Shown here one piece after another: positions 8,089 through 15,439 of a stretch of 64,000 nt of DNA. How positions within the stretch are numbered: position 1 is the first letter of the stretch; each line of letters starts with the position of its first letter. Source of the DNA: an uncultured Lachnospiraceae bacterium (GTDB taxonomy: Bacteria > Bacillota > Clostridia > Lachnospirales > Lachnospiraceae); assembly GCA_947627245.1 (NCBI GenBank), contig CANQVH010000002.1, positions 62,001 through 126,000 of the forward strand, written 5' to 3'. The notes under the pieces were generated by a model. That model was given only the letters and a program-made list of their open reading frames with translations. It was not told where the DNA came from and did not search any database. A program made the position numbers and the translations under genes.

Positions 8089-8391
8089 GTGGTCTTCATT
8101 TATAAAGATCACTTCGCATCCGGAACTGATATTCCTATTACAAAGGAATACGGACTCAATAGAGAATTAATGAATTCTTTAGCTTTATTTATATATATGA
8201 AGGATTACCAACCAGAACAAGCTCCTCTACAGGTATTCAATGAGTGGGCGGCCGCATGCGGAATCAAGGTCTCACAGGCGGAAACCCTTGCAGGGATAAT
8301 CGAACACATTAGGAAAGTATTGGCCGTTGAAAGGAAAGATCTTGAAAAAGCATTGCAACTTGATAATCTTTTGATGAAAGAGGAGGAATGA
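8089..8391 (+). CDS. Small protein upstream of the sigma factor; unusual start
   Basis: About 100 residues, acidic and helical, with no recognised domain. The start is unclear. AAGGAGG lies at 8083-8089, so the GTG at 8089 overlaps it and cannot be used with that site. The codon at normal distance is ATT 8098, and the first in-frame ATG (about 8170) has no ribosome site. Either ATT initiates, a rare and usually autoregulated choice, or initiation is non-canonical. An out-of-frame nine-codon ATG reading frame (8076) also overlaps the site. The stop lies four bases before the sigma gene, so the two are co-transcribed. It may be a regulator or anti-sigma partner, but that is guilt by association only. 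Confidence 0.55.
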   Translation: MVFIYKDHFASGTDIPITKEYGLNRELMNSLALFIYMKDYQPEQAPLQVFNEWAAACGIKVSQAETLAGIIEHIRKVLAVERKDLEKALQLDNLLMKEEE

Positions 8392-8395
8392 AAAA

Positions 8396-9592
8396 ATGAA
8401 GAACCTTACTGTAAAAGCATTGCTTTGCTGCTTAAAAGAAAAAGAAGATTATGAGCTTTACCCGTTTGCAAAAGAAAAAGTGACCGAGACATATGGGAAC
8501 GATATCGCGGGCCTTATCTGTGAAGCGATGAATCCCGACAACAAGGAGTCCCATAAAATGTTGAAAATCAAGCATGAGCTGATTGACAGCATGAATCTCT
8601 CCGGGCACACAGAGGCAGATATCTACGGGCTGTTATCCGATATCGATAGCGTCATCAAAGAAAAAAGAATGCCGATATCGACAATAATGGAAATGTTCCA
8701 TTCTGAAGATGAATTTCTTATCAAGAAATCAAAGGAATATGTCGTGATCAGCTACGGGCGGTATGTCCACAGCCTGATCAACCGGCTGTACAGCACATAC
8801 GCGGAGAAGATGGAGGAAGAACTCTATCAGTGTGGGGTGATTGGGTTGTTGAACGCCCTCCCGGTGTACGATGAAAAAAAAGGCGCCTTTACCACGTTAT
8901 GCAAACCTTTTGTTATGCATGAGATCACGACCCAGATTAACTATTATCATAATGATACGACGCTTCATTATAATACGCTTCAGAAGAAGATCAATGAAGC
9001 TATATCGAAACTCAATAATGACGGGCTTGATCCTACCGTGCAGCGCATAAGCATTATCACTGAAATCCGACCGGAGATCGTAGAGCGTGAGCTCAGGTGC
9101 ATGGAATGCACAAAATTCTATTATCTTGACGCCGAGCAGGACGATAAGGATAATAATGATAAGGCCTGTGAGTACGAAGAGACCCCGGAGGCAATTTACG
9201 AGCGCAAGGAGCGTACGGAATGCATCTTTGCATCGATTAAAAGGCTGCCTGCCGACATCCGTGACGTAATGATCCTCAGATATGAGGGCGCAAAAACTAA
9301 CGAGGAAATCGCGGAAACGCTTCATATTAAGATTGGAAAAGTAAAGTCTTATTACCAGAGGGGACTCCGTATGATGCGTCAGGATACGCGGCTCCGCAGG
9401 CTATGTCCGGAATATCTATCCGACGCCGAGCGTGAGCTTCTGAAGTATTCGATGCCAATCTCTTCAAAGAGAAGCGTGGATAAGGAGATTGGTGATTTGC
9501 TGAGCGCAATGGAAACTATTACGGGAGAAAACGATGCTGATATGATTCTGGACAACTTTGATACGGTCCTTGAGTCTCTCAGGGTATCATAA
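8396..9592 (+). CDS. Element-encoded sigma-70-family RNA polymerase sigma factor
   Basis: The 398-residue protein has region 2-like sequence at about 110-190 (SYGRYVHSLINRLY, ELYQCGVIGLLNALPVYD, GAFTTLCKPFVMHEITTQI), matching the helical core-binding and -10-recognition region. A middle segment with PTVQRISIITEI resembles region 3. Region 4 lies at about 285-340 (RLPADIRDVMILRYEGAKTN followed by a helix-turn-helix EEIAETLHIKIGKVKSYYQR). A roughly 100-residue N-terminal extension and an 80-residue C-terminal tail are unlike vegetative SigA. It should direct polymerase to a specific promoter set. The obvious candidate is the ACATATTA motif found upstream of most element transcription units but not upstream of this gene. 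Ribosome site GAGGAGG, nine-base spacing. Confidence 0.85.
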   Translation: MKNLTVKALLCCLKEKEDYELYPFAKEKVTETYGNDIAGLICEAMNPDNKESHKMLKIKHELIDSMNLSGHTEADIYGLLSDIDSVIKEKRMPISTIMEMFHSEDEFLIKKSKEYVVISYGRYVHSLINRLYSTYAEKMEEELYQCGVIGLLNALPVYDEKKGAFTTLCKPFVMHEITTQINYYHNDTTLHYNTLQKKINEAISKLNNDGLDPTVQRISIITEIRPEIVERELRCMECTKFYYLDAEQDDKDNNDKACEYEETPEAIYERKERTECIFASIKRLPADIRDVMILRYEGAKTNEEIAETLHIKIGKVKSYYQRGLRMMRQDTRLRRLCPEYLSDAERELLKYSMPISSKRSVDKEIGDLLSAMETITGENDADMILDNFDTVLESLRVS

Positions 9593-9593
9593 A

Positions 9594-9623
9594 AAGACCC
9601 CGGCTGATGCCGGGATCTTTTTT
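9594..9623. terminator. Bidirectional terminator between convergent genes
   Basis: A CCCCGGC-TGAT-GCCGGG stem is flanked by AAAAA and a run of eight T. It separates the sigma gene from the convergent nucleotidase/kinase fusion gene. Confidence 0.85.
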
Positions 9624-10703
9624 TTACGCCATATCGCTCATTATTGTATTTGCCGCTGATGCTATTCCCATATCTATATTTATTATGGAATCTGCAAGCA
9701 GCATATTTTTCTGTTCCAAGGACAATGCCATAATCCTGTCTGCAAGCTGGTCCTTAGAAAGACCTTTCTTTTCGAGGATTGAAACAACACAGGAACGCAT
9801 ATTTCTGTTGATATAATAAATGTGGCAACGTCCCGGATAGCGGTTATAGACTGCCATACATCCAGAAATATCCATAACAACAACGGCATGCCTTCCTGCC
9901 CTTAGTATACGTTCAATATCTGCAGATTTTGTTCCATAGCACTCACCATTATAATGAGTATGCTCCAGAAATTCATGATTATCAACACAAAAACCAAAGT
10001 AATTCATCTCTATCACATTGCTGTGGGCTCTGGCAGAACGACTGGTGGTATAGGTCCGGACTTTTTCGAATAAAGGATTTTGGCATATAGCATCTGCCAA
10101 TTCCTGTTTTCTGCTGCCGCTTGGGCCAACGATGCAAACCACTTTTGGGATAAGGCTGATTTCCGATTTGTCCCCATTCAGAAAATCAATGATCGTAAGG
10201 AATTCGGAATAATTCGATACACGGCAAAGTCCTGTGGCTGAACCATTCCAAGGCTGACGGAACAAAACCGGAAGAGTGCAGTTTGAAGCAAGCAGATTAT
10301 CTATACGGTCGTCAAGCATAATATCTGCATTCAGTAGATCTTTTCTCTGTCCCATGATAATATTAGAAGGATCAAGATCCGGAAAAAGTTCCATAAGCCT
10401 TGCTATGCGATATCCCATGAATTCAGGATATACGGCTGTCATGATAAAAACCTCAGCTTTTTCCTTGACGGCCGAAAAGAATTCTTCGGCGCCCGGCAGC
10501 GCGGGTTGAGTACGATAAAAGCTTTCTTCGTTAAAGAACTGCATTCTTTCGTCCACAGCGCTTCCAAGGATCCCCCATCCAGTAATATCCTGTTTGCTGT
10601 ATCTTTTACCATCCTTTGCTGATAAGAGCGAAAGAGCATAACCATTGCAGTCAAGCAGGACATCATCAGCATCTAATATGATTTTCAGTTTACGATACGC
10701 CAT
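9624..10703 (-). CDS. 5'(3')-deoxyribonucleotidase / guanylate kinase-like fusion protein
   Basis: The 359-residue protein joins two nucleotide-metabolism folds. Residues 1-190 form a HAD phosphatase of the 5'-nucleotidase type: DADDVLLDCNG (nucleophile Asp), MTAVYPEFMGYRIARL, then ADIMLDDRIDNL with the metal-binding acidic pair. Residues about 205-359 resemble guanylate kinase: VCIVGPSGSRKQEL, TYTTSRSARAHS in place of TTR-x-x-R-x-G, YFGFCVDNHEFLEHTHYNG, GECYGTKSADIERILRAGR, and VVVMDISG. The P-loop is degraded (GSRKQ instead of GxGKST), so kinase activity is doubtful and a nucleotide-sensing role is possible. ATG 10703 follows AGGAGT. It may adjust the dNTP or GMP pool during element replication. 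The minus-strand promoter motif lies about 37 bases upstream. Confidence 0.75.
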   Translation of the reverse strand: MAYRKLKIILDADDVLLDCNGYALSLLSAKDGKRYSKQDITGWGILGSAVDERMQFFNEESFYRTQPALPGAEEFFSAVKEKAEVFIMTAVYPEFMGYRIARLMELFPDLDPSNIIMGQRKDLLNADIMLDDRIDNLLASNCTLPVLFRQPWNGSATGLCRVSNYSEFLTIIDFLNGDKSEISLIPKVVCIVGPSGSRKQELADAICQNPLFEKVRTYTTSRSARAHSNVIEMNYFGFCVDNHEFLEHTHYNGECYGTKSADIERILRAGRHAVVVMDISGCMAVYNRYPGRCHIYYINRNMRSCVVSILEKKGLSKDQLADRIMALSLEQKNMLLADSIINIDMGIASAANTIMSDMA

Positions 10704-10739
10704 TTTAGACTCCTTTCTTCTTTTAATATTTGCTGATTT

Positions 10740-10747
10740 TAATATGT
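10740..10747 (-). promoter_or_regulatory. ACATATTA motif upstream of the nucleotidase/kinase gene
   Basis: The octamer ACATATTA reads on the minus strand 37 bases before the start. No TGAC-type element lies at the 16-base position (GTTTT instead), so this is the -10-like half only. Confidence 0.5.
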
Positions 10748-10767
10748 ATTCTGCATGATTGCTAAAA

Positions 10768-10798
10768 CCAAAAAGGCACCCACCGGGCACCTTTTTGG
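10768..10798. terminator. Terminator-like hairpin
   Basis: CCAAAAAGG...CCTTTTTGG arms enclose ACCC/GGG with small mismatches. On the minus strand the T-run follows the stem, fitting a stop for the 54-residue gene to the right. A second inverted repeat, GATCAGGA/TCCTGATC (10816-10850), lies between this hairpin and that gene. The 10704-10861 gap holds no gene. Confidence 0.65.
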
Positions 10799-10861
10799 AA
10801 ATCGAGGTATTAACAGATCAGGAAAAATATCTGATGAAAATATCCTGATCGTAAGCAGGTA

Positions 10862-11026
10862 TCAGAACCCCTCTGGATAATGTTCTGCAAGATATTCTAA
10901 TACCTCGTCAAGAGAAAACTGTTCTTTGATTGCGTCACTTGTATGGTGCAACCAAATTTCCTCGATCGGTTTACAAAGGAAGTTTGAGAGATCCTTTGTG
11001 CTTTCTGCTGCTTGTTGTAACGACAT
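10862..11026 (-). CDS. Small 54-residue acidic protein
   Basis: A short gene supported by a perfect GAAAGGAGG ribosome site before ATG 11026 and by an element-type promoter immediately upstream. The product starts MSLQQAAESTKDLSNFLCKP and ends EYLAEHYPEGF. It is acidic and probably all helix, with one cysteine and no membrane segment. No family is recognised. Inverted repeats that could act as terminators follow it. It is transcribed divergently from the membrane protein at 11164. Small acidic proteins of this kind in mobile elements are often anti-repressors or anti-defence proteins, but nothing in the sequence shows that. Confidence 0.6.
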   Translation of the reverse strand: MSLQQAAESTKDLSNFLCKPIEEIWLHHTSDAIKEQFSLDEVLEYLAEHYPEGF

Positions 11027-11049
11027 ACGACGCCTCCTTTCTTTACCCT

Positions 11050-11078
11050 AAATATGTTCAAAATAAATTCTCATGGAT
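11050..11078 (-). promoter_or_regulatory. Element-type promoter (ATCCA-16-ACATATTT)
   Basis: On the minus strand ATCCA (11078-11074), 16 bases, ACATATTT (11057-11050). It reads into the 54-residue gene. The same ATCCA-16 arrangement occurs at 59461-59489. Confidence 0.6.
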
Positions 11079-11120
11079 AGAGTTCATACAAGGTTTTCTC
11101 ATTTCGGCAATATTGGATTT

Positions 11121-11128
11121 ACATATTA
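11121..11128 (+). promoter_or_regulatory. ACATATTA motif, plus strand
   Basis: Perfect octamer 36 bases before ATG 11164. The 16-base-upstream position (CATTT) is not a good partner element. It forms a divergent arrangement with the minus-strand promoter at 11050-11078. Confidence 0.5.
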
Positions 11129-11163
11129 AGTACGAATTACAGTTATGAGAGGAGGAGACAAAC

Positions 11164-11478
11164 ATGTCCAGTATATTGAACATTTTTGAACAGATTGGTC
11201 TGGTTTTCGCAGGGTTCTGGTCTGAGGTATGCGTGCCTTTCTGGAATTCGCTCGTTGGATGGGTAAAAGGTTATCTTCCGTGGGTCGGAAAGTTTGCAGA
11301 TTTCTGCTTTGAGTTATTCCGTTTCCGCTATAAAGCAAGGGTCTATTCCTATGCAGTACTGCTACCCATTGTCCTTTTAGTCATTTTGATTACTGCGGTT
11401 AGAAAAAAAAGGAGGAAAAAGCGGCATGAAAGATGCGCTAAAACAAAAGCTGCTGTTAATACAGCAGGAGGAGAGTAA
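11164..11478 (+). CDS. Small membrane protein
   Basis: A 104-residue protein. Aromatic-rich amphipathic residues fill positions 1-55 (FWSEVCVPFWNSLVGWVKG). One clear membrane helix follows at about 62-82 (YSYAVLLPIVLLVILITAV), then a strongly basic tail KKRRKKRHERCAKTK. By the positive-inside rule the tail is cytoplasmic. The ribosome site GAGGAGG is well placed. The last 53 bases overlap the next gene, suggesting translational coupling. No family is recognised; the layout would suit a small anchor or holin-like protein, but I do not assign one. Confidence 0.7.
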   Translation: MSSILNIFEQIGLVFAGFWSEVCVPFWNSLVGWVKGYLPWVGKFADFCFELFRFRYKARVYSYAVLLPIVLLVILITAVRKKRRKKRHERCAKTKAAVNTAGGE

Positions 11479-11893
11479 ACCAGAGCCACAAAGAAACGTG
11501 CCTATGCTCGAATCTTTGAAAAGGGATGCTCTGGAAGAAGCCTTGGTTGAAATTGCCCAAGTAGGAACATGCGGAATGAAAGCGTTCCGTGCTGATCTGG
11601 AATGGGTATCAAGGCTTGTGGAGGGTGAGCTCCTTAATGCGGATATCATAGCCTCTGTAAAAAGCATACTGTTCAGCGGAAATGATACAGCTTATGATCA
11701 TTTTGTCATGGAAGTTGCGGGCAGGATGCAGAAAGCATATTCTAAGTACTTTCGAGCACAAACTCAGGCAGGGGATGTGATATACAGCCCTATCCTAAAC
11801 ATGTTTTGGAACCAGAAGCTTCAACTCTGGGAGCATGTTGACGAGAATGGATGGCATTCTTATAATGCCTACATGCCATATGCAGTTGCATAG
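11426..11893 (+). CDS. Uncharacterised 155-residue protein
   Basis: A soluble, mainly helical protein beginning with a Lys/Gln-rich segment (MKDALKQKLLLIQQEESK). A hydrophobic central part contains DLEWVSRLVEGELLNADII, and the Trp/Tyr-rich end reads LQLWEHVDENGWHSYNAYMP. No catalytic motif is evident. GGAGG lies ten bases before ATG 11426, inside the preceding gene, so the two overlap and are probably coupled. A terminator follows at 11917. Function unknown; co-transcription with a small membrane protein is the only context. Confidence 0.65.
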   Translation: MKDALKQKLLLIQQEESKPEPQRNVPMLESLKRDALEEALVEIAQVGTCGMKAFRADLEWVSRLVEGELLNADIIASVKSILFSGNDTAYDHFVMEVAGRMQKAYSKYFRAQTQAGDVIYSPILNMFWNQKLQLWEHVDENGWHSYNAYMPYAVA

Positions 11894-11916
11894 ACTGGAC
11901 TTAACTGTGAAAGAAA

Positions 11917-11948
11917 GACGGCAGAGAAATCTGCTGCCTTTCTTTTTT
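11917..11948 (+). terminator. Intrinsic terminator
   Basis: A GGCAG-AGAAAT-CTGCTGCC type stem is extended by AAAG/CTTT pairing and followed by TTTCTTTTTT, directly after the gene ending at 11893. Confidence 0.75.
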
Positions 11949-11970
11949 CAATCAGGGAGATATCTGGAAT

Positions 11971-11978
11971 ACATATTG
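11971..11978 (+). promoter_or_regulatory. ACATATTG motif before the RecD2-like gene
   Basis: The octamer lies 79 bases before the helicase start, with AATCA at the 16-base position sharing the conserved fourth-position C. A five-codon ATG frame with its own GGAAGGAG (from 12014) lies in the leader and might be a tiny leader peptide; I do not annotate it as a gene. Confidence 0.45.
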
Positions 11979-12056
11979 GAATCGAAATAATATGCAGACG
12001 GAAGGAGTGAAACATGAAGCATATGAAATAATACTGTTATTAAGGGAGGAACTATT

Positions 12057-14216
12057 ATGGAGGTCTATGGGACTTATCTATACAGCCGTTTTTTTAATGC
12101 TGATAGCGGCTCCGCAGCTTTTGCATTTCTGCCAGAGCAGGGAACTTGCGAGGAATATAAGAATGAAAACGGGATCATCTCTGTATCCGGCAATTTCTGT
12201 CTTCAGCAGAAAGGGCTTCCAATGTGCTTGGAGGGTGACTGGAGAACAACCGAATACGGTCAGGAATTTCAGTTTAATAAGGTGAAGCTGACATCCAAAA
12301 GTATGGAAGATACAAAAAACTTCCTGTCAAACTCTGGAGTGGTGATCACACCTGTCAATATCCAAAAAATACTAAAAGTAACCGGTGCCGATATCTTTGC
12401 CGCAGCGGAGAACACTGACATTGAGGAAACTATATGTGAGAGCACAAATGCTGATTGTGTTTCCGTAGTACAAGTGTTTGCCAAGATCAGGAACCTGCAG
12501 CGTGAACTTGAGTTGTTCTATTATCTTGATAAATACGGCGGGACATTTTCGCATTGTACGAAGATCTTAAAGAAGTATCCGCAGAACGCAATAGAGGTAA
12601 TCCGGAGCGACCCGTACAGCATTGTCGCAAATGCGGGCATTCCCTTTTCACTGGCTGACCGTATCGGGCTTGATAACGGCATAGAGCCGTTGTCCGACAC
12701 AAGAATCAAGGCTATCCTGCTATGGTGCATTCATAAGGAATCCAATTCAGGGAATGTTTTTATGACGTTTGACGGATTATGCAAGTCCGTGTCAAAGCTT
12801 CCCGGTACCAAAATCCCCAATACTGCTGTTGCAGCAGCCCTAAAGGATCATCCGTATATATTGAAGGAAGAAACGGAGCAGGACGTCTATTATGAAGCGT
12901 ATCTTATGCAGGACGAAAAGCTTGCTGCTAAGGAGTTTGCTAGGATCATGCTGACAAGGTTCGACCTTCCTTTCCATCCGGAATATATTGAAAGGATAGA
13001 AGAGGAACAGGGACGGCCCTTCGGGACACAGCAGAAGGAAGCATTTCAACTTCTGCGAAGTACGGGCTTCAAGCTCCTCGTCGGGGATCCTGGAACCGGA
13101 AAAACGACAACTGTGAACGGTCTGCTCCGTTATCTGGAGATGCTGTGGGAGGACCAGTATGGACGGAAACCGCTCTTTGCGTTGTGTGCCCCAGCAGGAC
13201 GGGCAGCGCAAAGAATGAAAGAGGCTACAAACCGTCATGCTTCCACAATCCATAAACTGATTGAATATCAACCATATGGGGATAAGGCATATTACAAGAA
13301 CGGGGAGGATCCCATCGACGCAGATGTCATCGTCATTGACGAGGTGTCTATGCTTGGATTATCGACGTTCAGCAAGCTGATTGCAGCCATTAAGAATGGA
13401 TCGCTGGTTCTTCTTGTTGGGGACGTGAACCAGTTACAAAGCGTTGAACCCGGATGTGTCCTTCAGGACATCATCAACTGTGGGATTGTCGACATGTGCC
13501 ACTTGACAGAACTGTTTAGACAGGCAGCCGAGTCTGGAATCAACATCAATGCCAAGAAGATCATCGAGGGGGACGAGAACCTTGTCGTCAAAAAGGATTT
13601 TCAACTGATCCAAAGCGAACCGGAACAAACCAAAGAACGGCTGATATCAGTCATAAAAGATCTGATCCGGGAAACTGGCGATCCAAATAAGATCCAAGTG
13701 CTTGCCCCAGTCAAAAAGGGAAGCTGTGGGGTGAATGAGGGAAACAGAACCCTGCAGGAAATTTTTAATTCTGCAAAAGGAGGTATCTGGTACGGCTATA
13801 ATAAAAACTACAAACTGAACGACAGAGTCATTATGATGTCAAACAATTATTCCCTCGGGTATTATAACGGTGATGTCGGGTATATCCGGTTCATAACCGA
13901 TTCTTCGATGAGGATTGAAATTGGTGACGAAACAATAACTTTGCCACGCGAACAGTTTGGAGATATGGATCTTGCGTATAATTGTACTGTGCATAAATCA
14001 CAAGGAAGTGAATACGACTATCTTGTTATCGTACTGCAGGAAGAAGCTAAGGGCATGCTGGACAGAAACCTGTTCTACACTGCGGTTACGCGAGGGAAGA
14101 AAAAGGTGATAGTGCTGTATGAGAAAGACGCTATCCATGTTGCTGTTACCCGGAAACGATCTGGAACCAGAAAAAGCCTGCTTGTCAAAAGGATATGGCA
14201 GGAGCTTCATATATGA
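12057..14216 (+). CDS. RecD2/TraA-type superfamily 1B DNA helicase
   Basis: The 719-residue protein has the RecD2 layout. An N-terminal OB-like segment and a helical region with helix-hairpin-helix-like sequence fill residues 1-300. Walker A is VGDPGTGKTTT near 341, followed by CAPAGRAAQRM (motif Ia), DEVSMLGL (Walker B, near 427), GDVNQLQSVEPG (motif III), and the C-terminal UvrD-like end with TVHKSQGSEYD (near 644) and FYTAVTRGKKKV. RecD2 enzymes unwind DNA 5' to 3', and related helicases form the motor half of TraA-type relaxases. I see no relaxase (HUH) domain. GGGAGG precedes ATG 12057. Its companions are the YopX-like small protein and SSB, so a role in element replication or transfer is likely. 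Confidence 0.88.
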   Translation: MEVYGTYLYSRFFNADSGSAAFAFLPEQGTCEEYKNENGIISVSGNFCLQQKGLPMCLEGDWRTTEYGQEFQFNKVKLTSKSMEDTKNFLSNSGVVITPVNIQKILKVTGADIFAAAENTDIEETICESTNADCVSVVQVFAKIRNLQRELELFYYLDKYGGTFSHCTKILKKYPQNAIEVIRSDPYSIVANAGIPFSLADRIGLDNGIEPLSDTRIKAILLWCIHKESNSGNVFMTFDGLCKSVSKLPGTKIPNTAVAAALKDHPYILKEETEQDVYYEAYLMQDEKLAAKEFARIMLTRFDLPFHPEYIERIEEEQGRPFGTQQKEAFQLLRSTGFKLLVGDPGTGKTTTVNGLLRYLEMLWEDQYGRKPLFALCAPAGRAAQRMKEATNRHASTIHKLIEYQPYGDKAYYKNGEDPIDADVIVIDEVSMLGLSTFSKLIAAIKNGSLVLLVGDVNQLQSVEPGCVLQDIINCGIVDMCHLTELFRQAAESGININAKKIIEGDENLVVKKDFQLIQSEPEQTKERLISVIKDLIRETGDPNKIQVLAPVKKGSCGVNEGNRTLQEIFNSAKGGIWYGYNKNYKLNDRVIMMSNNYSLGYYNGDVGYIRFITDSSMRIEIGDETITLPREQFGDMDLAYNCTVHKSQGSEYDYLVIVLQEEAKGMLDRNLFYTAVTRGKKKVIVLYEKDAIHVAVTRKRSGTRKSLLVKRIWQELHI

Positions 14217-14238
14217 AAAAGGCCTTCGGGCCTTTTTT
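14216..14238 (+). terminator. Intrinsic terminator after the helicase gene
   Basis: AAAAAGGCC-TTCG-GGCCTTTTTT, a UUCG tetraloop stem starting within the stop codon region of the helicase gene. Confidence 0.9.
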
Positions 14239-14275
14239 CTCATGTATAAAAATGATCCTAATTGTTACAGAAATT

Positions 14276-14283
14276 ACATATTG
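14276..14283 (+). promoter_or_regulatory. ACATATTG motif
   Basis: The octamer lies 18 bases before ATG 14302, so the mRNA leader would be very short but still includes the AGGAGG. ATCCT stands at the 16-base position. Confidence 0.5.
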
Positions 14284-14301
14284 GCTTCAGGAGGTGAAAT
14301 T

Positions 14302-14529
14302 ATGAAAAATGCAATAAGAACCGGGCTCTTAGACATGGATGGGCACGAGATATTAGTTGGAAGCATGGTGAGATCGGACAGGGGATATGTCGGAAAGGTA
14401 ATGTTTGGGGTTTATGCGAACGAGCATTATGGGGTTTATATTGAATGGACCGATACCCCGGGTGTGGATAAGTGCTATCTGAGACAAAATGTCCTGTTTT
14501 GGGCAAAACATATACGGACTATCAGCTAA
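14302..14529 (+). CDS. Small YopX-like / SH3-like barrel protein
   Basis: A 75-residue protein. ATG 14302 is chosen because AGGAGG is ideally spaced and an element-type motif sits just before it. The frame is open further upstream but runs through the previous terminator. The sequence GLLDMDGHEILVGSMVRSD resembles the opening strand pattern (DGxEIxxGDxV) of YopX-like proteins common in Firmicutes phages and plasmids, followed by VYIEWTDTPGVDK. The family function is unknown, and the match is by pattern only. It is monocistronic between two promoter motifs, next to ssb. Confidence 0.6.
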   Translation: MKNAIRTGLLDMDGHEILVGSMVRSDRGYVGKVMFGVYANEHYGVYIEWTDTPGVDKCYLRQNVLFWAKHIRTIS

Positions 14530-14555
14530 TTTCCGTTAGGGCCTATACCGGAATT

Positions 14556-14563
14556 ACATATTA
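14556..14563 (+). promoter_or_regulatory. ACATATTA motif before ssb
   Basis: Perfect octamer 62 bases before the ssb start. No good partner element at minus 16 (GTTAG). A short inverted repeat (CCGGAGTTATGACACTCCGG-like) lies in the leader around 14589-14609. Confidence 0.5.
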
Positions 14564-14624
14564 TGGCTGTCAAAAAAAATAATGAAGACCGGAGTTATGA
14601 CACTCCGGCAAAAGGAGGAAAAAT

Positions 14625-15383
14625 ATGAACTCTTGTAATTTTACAGGAAACTTGACTAAGGATGTTGTTGTTGGAACCACACAGAAGGGAAAAAAATATG
14701 CCCGTTTTAGCTTCGCTGTGAAGAAAATCGGCGGTGATACAGACGACTTTTTCCGGGCAGTTGCTTGGGGCAAGGTTGCCGAGTTCATCGAGAAAGGACT
14801 GGCAGATGGCAGGTTCCTGAGCGGATGTGAGATCGAAGTGCAAGGGGAAATCCATAATGTATCCGGTGAATGGACAGATGAGAACGGGGAGAAAAAGACG
14901 GCCCGTTACGATGAACTTACTGTTGAGAAGATCTTCAGTAAGAAGAAGAACGGATCCGCACCGCAGCAGAACGGATACCAGAATGTACCCCAGCAGCAGG
15001 GAGCGTACCAGCCTATGCCCCAGCCGCAGCAGGGTGCATATCAGGCACAGGCGCCGCAACAGAGTGCATATCAGGCACCGCCTCAGCCGCAGCAGGGCGC
15101 ATATCAGGCGCCGCCTCAGCCGCAGCAGGGCGCATATCAGGCGCCGCCTCAGCCACAGCAGGGCGCATATCAGGCACCACCTCAGCCGCGGCAGGGTGCA
15201 TATCAGGCACAGGCGCCGCAACAGGACGCATATCAGGCACAGGCAGTTCAGACTGGAAGTTTCCAGCAGGTTCCTGCGAATAATGGGCAGCAGGGCGGTT
15301 TTAAGGCTGCTCTTGTCAATGCTCCGAAAGGGCAAGGTTCTTATGGTGGATATCCGGAGGGAGCGGCTGGATACGGGAACTAA
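14625..15383 (+). CDS. ssb: Single-stranded DNA-binding protein with a Q/P-rich repeat tail
   Basis: Residues 1-107 form a typical SSB OB fold (NSCNFTGNLTKDVVVGTTQ, YARFSFAVKK, FFRAVAWGKVAEFIEKGL, LSGCEIEVQGEI). The tail is unusual: from about residue 115 there are tandem 11-residue repeats of the type YQAPPQPQQGA, then a Gly-rich end. The last residues are AAGYGN, with no acidic DDDIPF-type tip, which normally docks SSB partner proteins. Recruitment must therefore work differently or be absent. Length is 252 residues against 150-180 for usual SSBs. Ribosome site AAAAGGAGG. It lies downstream of the RecD2-like helicase gene with its own promoter motif and terminator. Confidence 0.9.
   Translation: MNSCNFTGNLTKDVVVGTTQKGKKYARFSFAVKKIGGDTDDFFRAVAWGKVAEFIEKGLADGRFLSGCEIEVQGEIHNVSGEWTDENGEKKTARYDELTVEKIFSKKKNGSAPQQNGYQNVPQQQGAYQPMPQPQQGAYQAQAPQQSAYQAPPQPQQGAYQAPPQPQQGAYQAPPQPQQGAYQAPPQPRQGAYQAQAPQQDAYQAQAVQTGSFQQVPANNGQQGGFKAALVNAPKGQGSYGGYPEGAAGYGN
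15001..15245 (+). repeat. 33-base coding tandem repeats in ssb
   Basis: Near-identical 33-base units (CAGCCGCAGCAGGGCGCATA core) repeat in frame through the ssb tail. Similarity at the DNA level, not only in protein, points to recent slippage or recombination. Copy number should vary among related elements. Confidence 0.8.
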
Positions 15384-15396
15384 TACCGGAGTAATG

Positions 15397-15423
15397 AAAA
15401 GGGGAGATATTCTCCCCTTTTTC
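15397..15423 (+). terminator. Intrinsic terminator after ssb
   Basis: AAAAGGGGAG-ATATT-CTCCCCTTTTTT, perfect 10-base stem. Confidence 0.9.
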
Positions 15424-15439
15424 GTGTCCTTCAAAAAAA

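Noticed and set aside
12014-12031. Five-codon frame with its own ribosome-like site before the RecD2-like gene
   Set aside because: Too short to support as a gene; could be a leader peptide but there is no regulatory structure to back it.
15001-15245. CRISPR-like array of 33-base repeats
   Set aside because: Repeats are contiguous without spacers, stay in frame within ssb and encode YQAPPQPQQGA; no cas genes.
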